DNA of 64,000 bases from Aquimonas sp041395245 (lineage in GTDB: Bacteria; Pseudomonadota; Gammaproteobacteria; Xanthomonadales; Xanthomonadaceae). Shown one piece after another: positions 44,204 to 53,247 of the stretch. Below the pieces are notes generated by a model, which had not been told where the DNA came from, did not search any database, and saw only the letters and a program-made list of their open reading frames with translations. The DNA lies in the NCBI GenBank assembly GCA_041395245.1, contig JAWLAY010000014.1, positions 1 to 64,000 on the forward strand, given 5' to 3'. Positions within the stretch are counted from its first letter, which is position 1. Each line of letters opens with the position of its first letter. The position numbers and the translations under genes are program-made.

Positions 44204-46024
44204 TCAGATTTCCGGTGGCAGCACCGTCATGCACTCTTCGATGGTGGTCAAACCTGCTGCGACATGTGCCGCTGCCGCCGCACGCAAGGGACTCATGCCG
44301 TCCTGTTCAGCGGCACGGACGAAGTCGGCCAGATCCAGGCCCGGTTTGATCATCGCGGTCAGGCGCGGGGTGAGGGTAAGCATCTCGTACAGGCCGATGC
44401 GACCCAGATAGCCGGTATTGCGACACTCCAGGCAGCCGACCGGCGCGCAGATCACCGACGGTTGCGGCAAGGGATGTCGACCGGTCAGGCTGCGCCATCC
44501 CTGCGCATCGCAGGCATCCTCGCGCTTGCAATGCGGACACAAGGTGCGCACCAGGCGCTGCGCCAGAATACCGTTGACGGTGGACTGGATCAGGTAATGC
44601 GGTACGCCCAGATCGAGCAGACGGGTGATCGCTGAACAGGCGTCATTGGTGTGCAGGGTGGACAGCACCAGATGGCCGGTCAAAGAGGCCTGCACCGCCA
44701 TCTGCGCGGTTTCCAGGTCGCGGATTTCGCCGACCATGATGATATCGGGGTCTTGGCGCAGTAGCGTGCGAACGCCTGCCGCAAAGTCCAGATCAATCGC
44801 CTGATGCACCTGCATCTGGTTGAACTCGGGCGCGATCATTTCGATCGGGTCTTCCACCGTGCAGACGTTGACGTCCGGCGTCGCCAGCCGCTTGAGGGTG
44901 GAATACAGCGTGGTGGTCTTGCCGGAGCCGGTCGGGCCGGTGACCAGCACGATGCCGTGCGGACGCTGCACCAGCGCATTCCAGGCTTCGGCCTCGTCGG
45001 GATTGAAGCCCAGTGCTTCGATGGACTTCAGCGCGGTATCCGGGTCGAAGATGCGCATCACGCACTTTTCGCCGAACGCGGTCGGCATGGTCGACAGGCG
45101 CATTTCGACTTCGCGCCCACCGGGCGAGCGGGTCTTGATGCGACCATCCTGAGGGCGACGCTTTTCCGCCACATCCATCCGTCCCAGCACCTTGATACGA
45201 CTGACCACCGCCGTCATCACCGGCGTCGGCACCTCGAACACCTTATGCAGCACGCCGTCGATGCGGAAGCGCACGCGACTGATGTCGCGTCGCGGCTCCA
45301 GATGAATGTCGGAGGCGCGTTGTTCGTAGGCGTACTGCAGCAGCCAATCGACGATGTGCACGATATGGCGGTCGTCGGCGCCGACTTCACCCGTACGACC
45401 CAGTTCCACCAGTTGCTCGAAGCTGGGCAAGGATGCGGAAGGCGCTTCCTCGCCCTGATCCTTGGCACGACGGACCGAGCGGGTCACGCCGAAGAACTCC
45501 ATCGTGTAGCGGTGGATGTCCAGCGGATTGGAAACGCGCAGTTCGATTTCGCGGCGCAGGATGTGCTGGATATCGGCGAGCCAGCGCGTGTCGGTCGGCT
45601 CGCTGGTGGCGACCACCACGCGATCCGGATAGACCTCGACCGGCAGGATGCGGAAGCGCTGCGCGTAGGCATGCGAGAACAGCGCGGTGACGGCGGCGAC
45701 ATCGATCTTGGTTGGGTCGATGCGCAAATACGGCACGCCGGTGACCTGAGCCAACCATACCGTCAAGCGTTCCAGGCTGAGTTCGGTGCCTTCCTTTTCT
45801 GCCGAGGCCAATTTCTGATTGGCCAGCAAAACCAGCGGATGCACCTCGAACTGAGGTCGATTGCTGGAGTGCGCGTGGCGCGCCCGCATCGCCTCGCTGG
45901 CACTGATCAGGCCGTCTTCCTGCAGGCAGCGCAGCACCGACGCGAGTTCGAGCTTCTGATTCAATGGCAGGCGCACGGCGGCGAGGGTGGGCTTGTGAGC
46001 GCTGGGACGACGGGCTTGCGTCAT
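44204..46024 (-). CDS. Type II secretion / type IV pilus-type assembly ATPase (GspE/PilB-like)
   Basis: 606 residues. An N-terminal MshE-N/GspE-N-like domain (about 20-180) precedes the secretion ATPase core: ASDIHLEPRRD, Walker A GPTGSGKT at 363-370, Asp box near 390, Walker B DPDIIMVGEIRD (about 425-436), His box HLVLSTLHTNDA, and a tetracysteine zinc site CPHC/CLEC (496-499, 531-534). It would power pilus or pseudopilus assembly from the cytoplasm. No other pilus or secretion gene is nearby, so it is an orphan here. Start at MTQARRP; the frame is open 13 codons above. Confidence 0.9.
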   Translation of the reverse strand: MTQARRPSAHKPTLAAVRLPLNQKLELASVLRCLQEDGLISASEAMRARHAHSSNRPQFEVHPLVLLANQKLASAEKEGTELSLERLTVWLAQVTGVPYLRIDPTKIDVAAVTALFSHAYAQRFRILPVEVYPDRVVVATSEPTDTRWLADIQHILRREIELRVSNPLDIHRYTMEFFGVTRSVRRAKDQGEEAPSASLPSFEQLVELGRTGEVGADDRHIVHIVDWLLQYAYEQRASDIHLEPRRDISRVRFRIDGVLHKVFEVPTPVMTAVVSRIKVLGRMDVAEKRRPQDGRIKTRSPGGREVEMRLSTMPTAFGEKCVMRIFDPDTALKSIEALGFNPDEAEAWNALVQRPHGIVLVTGPTGSGKTTTLYSTLKRLATPDVNVCTVEDPIEMIAPEFNQMQVHQAIDLDFAAGVRTLLRQDPDIIMVGEIRDLETAQMAVQASLTGHLVLSTLHTNDACSAITRLLDLGVPHYLIQSTVNGILAQRLVRTLCPHCKREDACDAQGWRSLTGRHPLPQPSVICAPVGCLECRNTGYLGRIGLYEMLTLTPRLTAMIKPGLDLADFVRAAEQDGMSPLRAAAAAHVAAGLTTIEECMTVLPPEI

Positions 46025-46076
46025 GGAGCTTCGACCTGTGAGTGGCGGTGGGCGCGGTGGCATTTCCCCTGACCGC

Positions 46077-46082
46077 TATACT
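46077..46082 (+). promoter_or_regulatory. Possible -10 element of glyQS
   Basis: TATACT, 31 bp upstream of the glyQ ATG, in the gap after the divergent ATPase gene. It shares ACCGCTATACT with the site before ribF. No clear -35 is seen. Confidence 0.45.
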
Positions 46083-46113
46083 AGCGCGCTCGTTCCATGC
46101 GATTGGATTGGCT

Positions 46114-47040
46114 ATGGCGGATCACGCCCACACCGTGCTGACATTTCAGCAGCTCATCACAAAACTCAACGACTATTGGGCCAAACAAGGTTGCGTGCTG
46201 ATCCAGCCGCTCGACCTTGAAGTGGGCGCGGGGACGTTTCACCCGGCAACCTTTCTGCGCGCACTCGGTCCGGAGCCGTGGAATGCGGCCTACGTGCAAC
46301 CCTCGCGCCGTCCCACCGACGGTCGCTATGGCGAAAACCCCAATCGTCTGCAGCATTACTACCAGTATCAGGTGGTGATGAAGCCCAACCCCGACAACAT
46401 CGTCGAACTGTATTTCGACTCCTTGAAGGCCTTGGGTGTCGACCCGCTGGTACATGACCTGCGTCTGGTCGAGGACAACTGGGAATCACCGACGCTCGGC
46501 GCCTGGGGGCTCGGTTGGGAGGTCTGGTTGAACGGTATGGAAGTCACCCAGTTCACCTATTTCCAGCAAGCCGGTGGCATTGAATGCCGTCCGGTGACGG
46601 GCGAGATCACCTACGGTCTGGAACGCCTGTGCATGTACCTGCAGAACTGCAACAACGTCTACGACTTGATCTGGACCTACGGGCCGGATGGCAGCCCGGT
46701 CACCTATGGCGACGTGTTTCTGCAGAACGAGCGTGAGCAGTCGGCCTACAACTTCGAACATGCCAATGTCGAAGAACTGTTCCATCGTTTCGATGCCTGC
46801 GAAGCCGAGGCATTGAAATTGGTGGAAATCGGCCTGCCGCTGCCCGCCTACGATCAGGTCTGCAAGGCCAGCCACAGTTTCAACCTGCTGGATGCGCGGC
46901 GCGCCATCTCGGTCACCGAGCGTCAGCGCTACATTCTGCGCGTGCGCAATCTCGCCAAGTCGGTAGCGGAGGCGTATTTCGCGCAGCGCGAGAAGCTCGG
47001 GTTCCCTGGTTGCAAGGCCGCCGCACAGGAGGCCGCATGA
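46114..47040 (+). CDS. glyQ: Glycyl-tRNA synthetase alpha subunit
   Basis: 308 residues, class II catalytic subunit of the bacterial alpha2beta2 type. Conserved blocks: TFQQLITKLNDYWAKQGCVLIQP, EVGAGTFHPATFLRALGPEPWNAAYVQPSRRPTDGRYGENPNR and VTQFTYFQQAGG. It makes glycyl-adenylate and charges tRNA-Gly. Start at MADHAHT; glyS begins at its stop. Confidence 0.97.
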   Translation: MADHAHTVLTFQQLITKLNDYWAKQGCVLIQPLDLEVGAGTFHPATFLRALGPEPWNAAYVQPSRRPTDGRYGENPNRLQHYYQYQVVMKPNPDNIVELYFDSLKALGVDPLVHDLRLVEDNWESPTLGAWGLGWEVWLNGMEVTQFTYFQQAGGIECRPVTGEITYGLERLCMYLQNCNNVYDLIWTYGPDGSPVTYGDVFLQNEREQSAYNFEHANVEELFHRFDACEAEALKLVEIGLPLPAYDQVCKASHSFNLLDARRAISVTERQRYILRVRNLAKSVAEAYFAQREKLGFPGCKAAAQEAA

Positions 47041-49106
47041 TGAGCACCGCGTCCCTGTTGATCGAACTCGGCACCGAAGAATTACCGGTCAAGGCATTGC
47101 CCGAACTGGCACGCGCCTTTGCGGATGGCATCGTTGCCGGTCTGGATAAGCGCGGCGTCGCGCACGGTTCGGCGCGTACCCTGTACACCTCGCGTCGCCT
47201 TGCGGTGTGGGTGGAAAGTGTCGCCAGTGAACAACCGGAACAGCGCAGCGAAGTGCTGGGTCCGTATCTCAATATCGGGCTGGATGCGTCCGGTGAACCG
47301 ACCCCGGCATTGAAGGGATTTGCGCAAAAGAACGGTCTGGAGTGGACGCAGCTCGAACGCGCCAGTGATGCCAAGGGCGAACGCTTCGTTGCCCGCTCGG
47401 TCAAGCCCGGCGCAATGACCGTCCAACTGCTGCAGGACATCCTCAACGACAGTTTGCGCGGCATGCCGATTCCCAAGCCGATGCGCTGGGGCGCGCATGA
47501 ATACGGCTTCGCCCGTCCGGTGCACTGGCTGGTGTCGCTGTATGGCGATCAGGTGGTCGAACTGGCTACGCTCGGCGTACGTTCGGACCGCATGAGCCGT
47601 GGTCATCGGTTCCACAGTCCCAAGCCGGTGTGGATCGGCAAGGCCGAGGATTACATCGATGCACTGCGTGCGGTGAAGGTGCTGGTTGACGTGGATGAAC
47701 GCCGCGAGCGCATCCGCGCGCTGGTCGGCGCCGCCGCCGGTGCAGTCGGTGGTACGGCGCGCATCGACGCAGGCATTCTGGAAGAAGTGAACTGTCTCAA
47801 CGAATGGCCGCAGCCGATCACCTGCAGCTTCGAGCGCGAGTTCTTGCGTGTGCCGCAGGAAGCGCTGATCGCCACCATGGAAGCGAATCAGAAATTCTTC
47901 CCGGTGCTGGATATCGAAGGTCGGCTCACCGAACACTTCATCGGCATTGCCAATATCGAATCGAAAGATCCGCAGCAGGTGCGACTGGGCTACGAGCGCG
48001 TCATCCGACCGCGCTTTGCCGATGCCAAGTTCTTCTTCGACGAAGACCTGAAGCAAGGTCTGGCCTCGATGAATGACGGCCTGAAGACGGTGACCTACCA
48101 GCAGAAGCTCGGCAGTTATGCCGACAAAGTGCAGCGCATTGCCGAACTGGCCGAAGCGATTGCCCCGAGCCTGGGCGTGGACGCCACGCTCGCACGTCGC
48201 GCCGCGACCTGGTGCAAGGCCGATCTGCAATCGCGCATGGTCGGTGAGTTTCCCGAGCTGCAAGGCATCGCCGGGCGCTACTACGCCGCCGCCGAAGGCG
48301 AATCCGCCGAACTCGCGCTGGCGCTGGATGAGGTCTACATGCCGCGCTTTGCCGGTGATCGGATCGCCAGCAGCGCACTGGGCAAGGTGCTGGCGATTGC
48401 CGAACGCCTCGACACCCTGGCGGGTGGCTTCGCAGCGGGCCTCAAGCCGACCGGCAACAAGGACGCCTTCGCCCTGCGCCGCAATGCCCTGGGTTTGGCG
48501 CGGACCTTGATTGAGGGCGGGGTGGAGCTTGGATTGCGAGACGCGCTGAGCTGGGCACTGGCTCAGGTTTCGGGTGCGGGTCAGGTCAATCGCACGGAGT
48601 TGGAGGAGTTCATCATCGAACGCCTGCGCAGCTACTACGAAGGCGAGGGTGTCTATCAACCCGACAGCTTCGAAGCCGTCGTCGCGGTCGCACCGGCGAG
48701 CCTGACCGACTTCGATGCGCGTCTGCGTGCCATCAACGGCTTCAAGTCGGTGGACGCCGCGCCCGCCCTCGCTGCTGCCAACAAGCGCATCCGCAACATC
48801 CTCAAGAAAACCGAGGAAGCACTGCCCGAATCGATCGACGCCACGCTGTTCGAGAACGAGGCCGAGCGCGCACTCGCTGACGCCACCGAGACCGCCATCG
48901 CTGCCACCGACCCGTTGCTGGCCGCGCGCGACTACGTGGGTGTGCTGAGTCGACTGGCCCAACTGCGCCCGCAGGTCGATGCCTTCTTCGACGCCGTGAT
49001 GGTGATGGCCGACGACCCCGCCGTGCGCGGCAACCGCCTCGCCCTGCTCAAACGCCTCTCCGACCGTTTCCTCGCCGTCGCCGACGTGTCCTTGCTGGCC
49101 GCGTGA
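47040..49106 (+). CDS. glyS: Glycyl-tRNA synthetase beta subunit
   Basis: 688 residues. LLIELGTEELPVKALPELARAF at the start, MRWGAHEYGFARPVHWLV, EANQKFFPVLDIEG and the C-terminal anticodon-binding/HD-like region match GlyS. It provides tRNA recognition for GlyQ. The ATG at 47040 lies 7 nt from AGGAGG; an ATG one codon earlier overlaps the glyQ stop as ATGA. Confidence 0.96.
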   Translation: MSTASLLIELGTEELPVKALPELARAFADGIVAGLDKRGVAHGSARTLYTSRRLAVWVESVASEQPEQRSEVLGPYLNIGLDASGEPTPALKGFAQKNGLEWTQLERASDAKGERFVARSVKPGAMTVQLLQDILNDSLRGMPIPKPMRWGAHEYGFARPVHWLVSLYGDQVVELATLGVRSDRMSRGHRFHSPKPVWIGKAEDYIDALRAVKVLVDVDERRERIRALVGAAAGAVGGTARIDAGILEEVNCLNEWPQPITCSFEREFLRVPQEALIATMEANQKFFPVLDIEGRLTEHFIGIANIESKDPQQVRLGYERVIRPRFADAKFFFDEDLKQGLASMNDGLKTVTYQQKLGSYADKVQRIAELAEAIAPSLGVDATLARRAATWCKADLQSRMVGEFPELQGIAGRYYAAAEGESAELALALDEVYMPRFAGDRIASSALGKVLAIAERLDTLAGGFAAGLKPTGNKDAFALRRNALGLARTLIEGGVELGLRDALSWALAQVSGAGQVNRTELEEFIIERLRSYYEGEGVYQPDSFEAVVAVAPASLTDFDARLRAINGFKSVDAAPALAAANKRIRNILKKTEEALPESIDATLFENEAERALADATETAIAATDPLLAARDYVGVLSRLAQLRPQVDAFFDAVMVMADDPAVRGNRLALLKRLSDRFLAVADVSLLAA

Positions 49107-49115
49107 TGACCCGAT

Positions 49116-49138
49116 GGACGCGGCCCTGCGCCGCGTCC
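49116..49138. terminator. Hairpin between glyS and the DUF1501 gene
   Basis: GGACGCGG / CCGCGTCC stem with a 7-nt loop, between convergent stops (49106 and 49158). No T-tract, so it may be a structure rather than an intrinsic terminator. Confidence 0.5.
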
Positions 49139-49157
49139 GCGTTGAGCGGGCAGGCGC

Positions 49158-50678
49158 TCAGCCCAGCATGAAGCCCAGATTGCGGCTGCTGAAGTTGGCG
49201 AGGTTGGGGAAGATGGCGTCGAGTGCGGTGTTGTCGGTGACGCCCATCCATTGCGCCAAGGTTGCCGCCATCTGATCGACGCTGGTGGTCGGGATGTACT
49301 GGCCGCGCGACAGGCTCCAGTCCTGTTCGGCGTTGTTGTTGGCGTTGATCTGCATCAGCGGCATGCGGCCATACAGTTTGTTGCCGTCGACGCGGCCACC
49401 CAGCACGAGTTGGTGACCACCCCAGGCGTGATCCGAGCCATTGCCGTTGCTGGTGAGGGTGCGGCCGAAGTCGCTCATGGTGAAGGCGGTGACATCGTCT
49501 TGCGCGCCCGCTTCGCCGAGTGCCGCCCAGAATGCACCCAAGGCCTGATTGAGTTCGGTCAACAAGGCACCGTGGCCCGATGTGGCGACGGGTTGTCCGG
49601 CGGCGAACATGCCGTCGTGCAGGTCGAAGCTGCCAAAGCGCACGTAATAGACCTGTCGCTGCGCGCCGAGTGTGTTGCGTGAGAGCTTGATCATGCGCGC
49701 GACCATCGCCAGTTGGCTGCCAATCGAGGTGGCCGGGAACAGTGTGCTCAGCGTGCCGTCCGGCGACTCCAGTGCGCCATACAACTGTTCGCCCACGGAC
49801 AACGAGCGCCGCGTGATGGTGGCGTACTCGCGCGCGAAGGGATCGTTCTGGGCGGCGCTCAGCAGACTGTCGAGCACGGCGCGACGTGCCGCCGGGTAGT
49901 TGTTGTTGCTGGCACCGCTCGTCTGGTATTGGTCGAGCAGATCCACGCCTTGGGTGCCCATCTGATAGGGAAAGATCCCGTCGCCAACCACAAAGCGCGA
50001 TGCGCCCGCGATCGAGATGTTGGGCGACAAGCCGTTGGCGAGTGGGCTGAAGCCGCCACTGGCCGCGACCCGGCCTCCCCAGCCGTAGCTGGCGAGCGGC
50101 GAATTGGTATCGGTCAGTCCCAACTCCCACAGCAATGCCTGGTCATTGTGTGAAAACAACTGGGCGGGGCGGGGCGCTCCCGCGTTGTATTCGTCGAGTG
50201 TGATGGGCTGGACGAGCGTGCCGACATTGGCGACGAAGGCGGCCTTGCCGCTGTTGAACAGGCTTTGCAGACCGCTGTGCGTCTGCGTGGTCGTGCCGTC
50301 GTCGAGGGTGAAGTCGGAACACGCCGGATGCAGTCCGAAGGCGCTGCTCTGGTTGCTCGGGCTGACCGGCAGCAAATCGTTGAAGCCCAGCGCAAGTCCG
50401 GTGGGATTGGTGTCGGAGAACACACCGCCGCGCGCATTCCGATAGGCGTCGTACCAGCTCCCGCTGGCCTCACTGTCGCGCGGCACGAAGAAGTTGAACG
50501 AGTCGTTGGCACCAGCCAGGTACACGCACACCAGGGCGCGATAGTCGCCGCTTGGGGCGGCCATGGCAGTGCGCAGCAGACTGAGTTGCGGAAACAGCTG
50601 CGCGGCGCTGGCAGCGGCAAAGCCGGAGCCAAGCGTCTGCAGAAGATGACGGCGATGGCGATCAAATGAACGGGTCAT
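49158..50678 (-). CDS. DUF1501 family protein with Tat-type signal
   Basis: 506 residues. The N-terminus carries a twin-arginine-like motif (HRRHLLQTLGSGFAA) and a hydrophobic stretch ending near residue 40 (TAMAA), so export by Tat is predicted. The body matches DUF1501, of the alkaline-phosphatase/sulfatase-like fold: ALVCVYLAGANDSFNFFVP, AFTMSDFGRTLTSNGNGSDHAWGGHQLV. Enzyme activity and substrate are unknown. It follows the DUF1800 gene by 11 bp; the two families are a standard pair. tatABC lies 6 kb away. The start at 50678 is chosen from the signal; the frame is open above inside the DUF1800 gene. Confidence 0.9.
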   Translation of the reverse strand: MTRSFDRHRRHLLQTLGSGFAAASAAQLFPQLSLLRTAMAAPSGDYRALVCVYLAGANDSFNFFVPRDSEASGSWYDAYRNARGGVFSDTNPTGLALGFNDLLPVSPSNQSSAFGLHPACSDFTLDDGTTTQTHSGLQSLFNSGKAAFVANVGTLVQPITLDEYNAGAPRPAQLFSHNDQALLWELGLTDTNSPLASYGWGGRVAASGGFSPLANGLSPNISIAGASRFVVGDGIFPYQMGTQGVDLLDQYQTSGASNNNYPAARRAVLDSLLSAAQNDPFAREYATITRRSLSVGEQLYGALESPDGTLSTLFPATSIGSQLAMVARMIKLSRNTLGAQRQVYYVRFGSFDLHDGMFAAGQPVATSGHGALLTELNQALGAFWAALGEAGAQDDVTAFTMSDFGRTLTSNGNGSDHAWGGHQLVLGGRVDGNKLYGRMPLMQINANNNAEQDWSLSRGQYIPTTSVDQMAATLAQWMGVTDNTALDAIFPNLANFSSRNLGFMLG

Positions 50679-50689
50679 GTCCAGTCTCC

Positions 50690-52603
50690 TCAGCGTTGCA
50701 CCACGAACTCGGGCGAGATCGCAATCAGGTGGATGAGATTCAGGGCTTTGCGACGCGAGTCGGCGCCAGCCATCGGGCCGTCGACCAGCGCAATCAATTG
50801 GTCGCGCATGAAGTCGGACATCCGTCCGTACATCAGACGCCGGTTGAGCTCGTCGACCAGTTCGGCCGAGGAGTCCGGCAGCGCATCGATACGCTCTACC
50901 GGGATGTAGGCCTGCGTTGCCGGTGGGTTGAAGGTGGTAGTTCCATTCGCCTGCAATCCGTAACCGGCGAACAGACGAAGCCATAGGTCGTCCGAGGTGG
51001 TGATCACCGAGCTCTCGCTGGTGATTTGCATTTCCGGCGAGCGCAAACCCGCCGCCTGCATGTCACCCGGTGGTTTGTAGTCGGGTGAGTAAAAGTTGAA
51101 GACCGACGGCGCACCGAGCGGACGTTGCTGATAGGCGCCTTCTGGCGTAAACAATCCGACGATCCCCGCCGTTCCTGCGGTTGCATCCAAGGCGCGCCAG
51201 ACGGCAAGCAGACGCAACAGGGGTTCGCGTAGTTTTCCGAACTCCTCTGCGGGCTGCTCATTACGGGCTTCCCAGTCCAACAAGATCGCTTTCACGACGG
51301 CGGCCAGATTGCCGCGCTGTCCACTCCCGTCGTCGACGAACACTTGCGCAACGCGCTCGATGTAGCCCGGCGAGGGATTGCTGGTCACCAGACGCTGGAT
51401 CAGTTGCCGGGCCATGAAGGGCGCGACGTTGGGATGCATGGCGAGACTGGTGACCACGGTGTCGATCTGGTCTTCGCAGTAGTCGATACAGGTCTGGCGA
51501 TCCGCCGCCGAGGTTCCGCTATGACAGGCAACGGGGCTGGGTCCGACCTTGATGTCGGCCAGCAGGATCTTGTCCGCATACGGCGCTGGCAGGACCGCGT
51601 AGTTGTCCTCCGGCGCCATGCTTCGACCCGTATCGACAAAGCGAGGGAAGCACATCATCGGCGCATAGCCATCTGGGTGAATGACGGCGGTCACGATGCC
51701 TGGCACCGCGTAGCGACCGGGATTCAAGCCGAAAACACGATCCGAGAAGTTGCATGCTGTTCCTGTGCAGTTGCAGTTACGGCTGATGTTCAGATTGCCG
51801 ACCGCCGCATTTCCGGTGCATTGCAAGCTCAGTCCGGTGAACGCGCGCGCCGTCTGTGTGATGAGGTCCTGGTCATAAGTCGGGATCGTGTTGCCGTTGC
51901 CGTCGAGCAAGGGACTGAAATCGAGCTCACGCTCGATCAGGCCGATGGAAAACAGCTGCATGACTTCGCGTGCGTAGTTTTCATCGGGTTGGATGGTTGA
52001 CGGCGTCAGCACACCGTTGACCATCGTCCAATCCGTTTTCTGGTTGCGGTAATGACTGAGGAACACACCCATCGTCGGACTGTGGGTCACTTCCGAGAGC
52101 AGAGTTCTGTAGGTACCGAATGCGTTGCGCAACAGGATGTCGTTGTACTCGGCGATACCGACCGGGTTGTTGTCCAAGGTGCCTGAATCGCTGACAACCA
52201 GTATTTGCGAAAGCGCATACGCGACTTTCTGGCGCAGCTGGTCGCTGGCAGTGAGTTGGGTCGCGAACCATTCATCCATGCGATGACGGCGGTAGAACGG
52301 ACCGTTTCGCGGTTCCAGTTCGACGGCCGCTGCGATGGCCGCCTCGACCGCTGGTCGTTGTAGCGTCGGTGTCAGCGCGAACTGTGAATCAATCCATGCT
52401 TCGTAGCCGTTGGCCTGCACGGTGGCGATATCAGCGCTGTTGCCGCCGAAGCTGGCCTGAAGCAGGAATCGGGCCGCTTCGGCCTCATTCGCCGGATGGG
52501 TGGGCGGATTTTCAAAGCTCGCCCCGGCGCCGCCAAAGACATGTTCGGCCGCGAGGGTAGCCATCGGAAAACTCAAAATCACAAGAACGAGAAGGCGATG
52601 CAT
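50690..52603 (-). CDS. DUF1800 family secreted protein
   Basis: 637 residues with a Sec signal peptide (MHRLLVLVILSFPMATLAA). DUF1800 marks are seen: EAEAARFLLQASFGG near the start, MDEWFATQLTASDQLRQKVAYALSQILVVSD, NYAREVMQLFSIGL, LITQTARAFTGLS. About ten cysteines cluster in the middle (CNCTGTAC, CHSGTS, CIDYCEDQ, about 290-410), consistent with disulfides outside the cytoplasm. Function is unknown; it is co-encoded with DUF1501 proteins. The ATG at 52603 has GGAG at 7 nt; another lies 6 bp upstream. Confidence 0.88.
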   Translation of the reverse strand: MHRLLVLVILSFPMATLAAEHVFGGAGASFENPPTHPANEAEAARFLLQASFGGNSADIATVQANGYEAWIDSQFALTPTLQRPAVEAAIAAAVELEPRNGPFYRRHRMDEWFATQLTASDQLRQKVAYALSQILVVSDSGTLDNNPVGIAEYNDILLRNAFGTYRTLLSEVTHSPTMGVFLSHYRNQKTDWTMVNGVLTPSTIQPDENYAREVMQLFSIGLIERELDFSPLLDGNGNTIPTYDQDLITQTARAFTGLSLQCTGNAAVGNLNISRNCNCTGTACNFSDRVFGLNPGRYAVPGIVTAVIHPDGYAPMMCFPRFVDTGRSMAPEDNYAVLPAPYADKILLADIKVGPSPVACHSGTSAADRQTCIDYCEDQIDTVVTSLAMHPNVAPFMARQLIQRLVTSNPSPGYIERVAQVFVDDGSGQRGNLAAVVKAILLDWEARNEQPAEEFGKLREPLLRLLAVWRALDATAGTAGIVGLFTPEGAYQQRPLGAPSVFNFYSPDYKPPGDMQAAGLRSPEMQITSESSVITTSDDLWLRLFAGYGLQANGTTTFNPPATQAYIPVERIDALPDSSAELVDELNRRLMYGRMSDFMRDQLIALVDGPMAGADSRRKALNLIHLIAISPEFVVQR

Positions 52604-52740
52604 GGGCATACTCCGGCGTGGATCGCAGGGGCTGCTAACGTGTGGGTACCGAACCGGTTGACACACGCGAAGGTATCCGCGGCGAATCCAATCTGGTGCT
52701 GGCCTCCTCTTGTGGCGGAAATAACCTGACGGAGGTAGTT

Positions 52741-53247
52741 GTGGCGAACAGTGATGGGACCAAGTTGCTGGTGTGGGTGCGCTCGGCGCTGGACGGGATG
52801 GGCGAGTGGCTTGCGCCTTTTGGCTTGCGTCTGCTGTTGGCGTGGGAATTCTGGGAGGCGGGTGTCGAGAAGTGGCAAGGTGAAAACTGGTTTGCGTCGA
52901 TTGCAGATCGGTTTCCGTTTCCGTTCGATCTGATACCGGTGGAGCTGAGTTGGACCATGGCAACATGGGCCGAGTTGCTCGGTGCGATTGCCCTGCTGCT
53001 CGGACTGGCGACACGCTTTACCGCGTTCAGTCTCGGTGTCCTCACGCTCGTAGCGATCGCGGCGGTACATTGGCCTGCCGAGTGGAATTCGCTATCCGAG
53101 CTGGCGCGCGGCTACGCGATCACAGACAAAGGGTTTGGCAACTACAAATTGCCGCTGATTTTCCTGGTGATGTTGTGGCCGTTGTTGCTCAGTGGCGCGG
53201 GAAAGTTGAGTGTCGACGCCTGGATAGCCAAACGATGGGGGCTTTGA
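52741..53247 (+). CDS. DoxX-family membrane protein
   Basis: 168 residues from a GTG start with GGAGG 5 nt upstream; the frame is open 33 codons further up without a ribosome site. Four membrane helices in the DoxX/SURF4-like pattern: LRLLLAWEFWEAGVEKWQ, ATWAELLGAIALLLGLATRFTA and KLPLIFLVMLWPLLLSGAGKLSVDAWI. DoxX proteins are linked to redox and thiol stress in other bacteria, with no defined reaction. Its stop overlaps the start of the metallo-beta-lactamase gene. Confidence 0.87.
   Translation: MANSDGTKLLVWVRSALDGMGEWLAPFGLRLLLAWEFWEAGVEKWQGENWFASIADRFPFPFDLIPVELSWTMATWAELLGAIALLLGLATRFTAFSLGVLTLVAIAAVHWPAEWNSLSELARGYAITDKGFGNYKLPLIFLVMLWPLLLSGAGKLSVDAWIAKRWGL

Noticed and set aside
47082..48962. 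Long minus-strand frame opposite glyS (626 codons)
   Set aside because: Shadow of a GC-rich gene; composition is low-complexity His/Gln/Arg, with no family match, while the plus strand encodes a certain GlyS.
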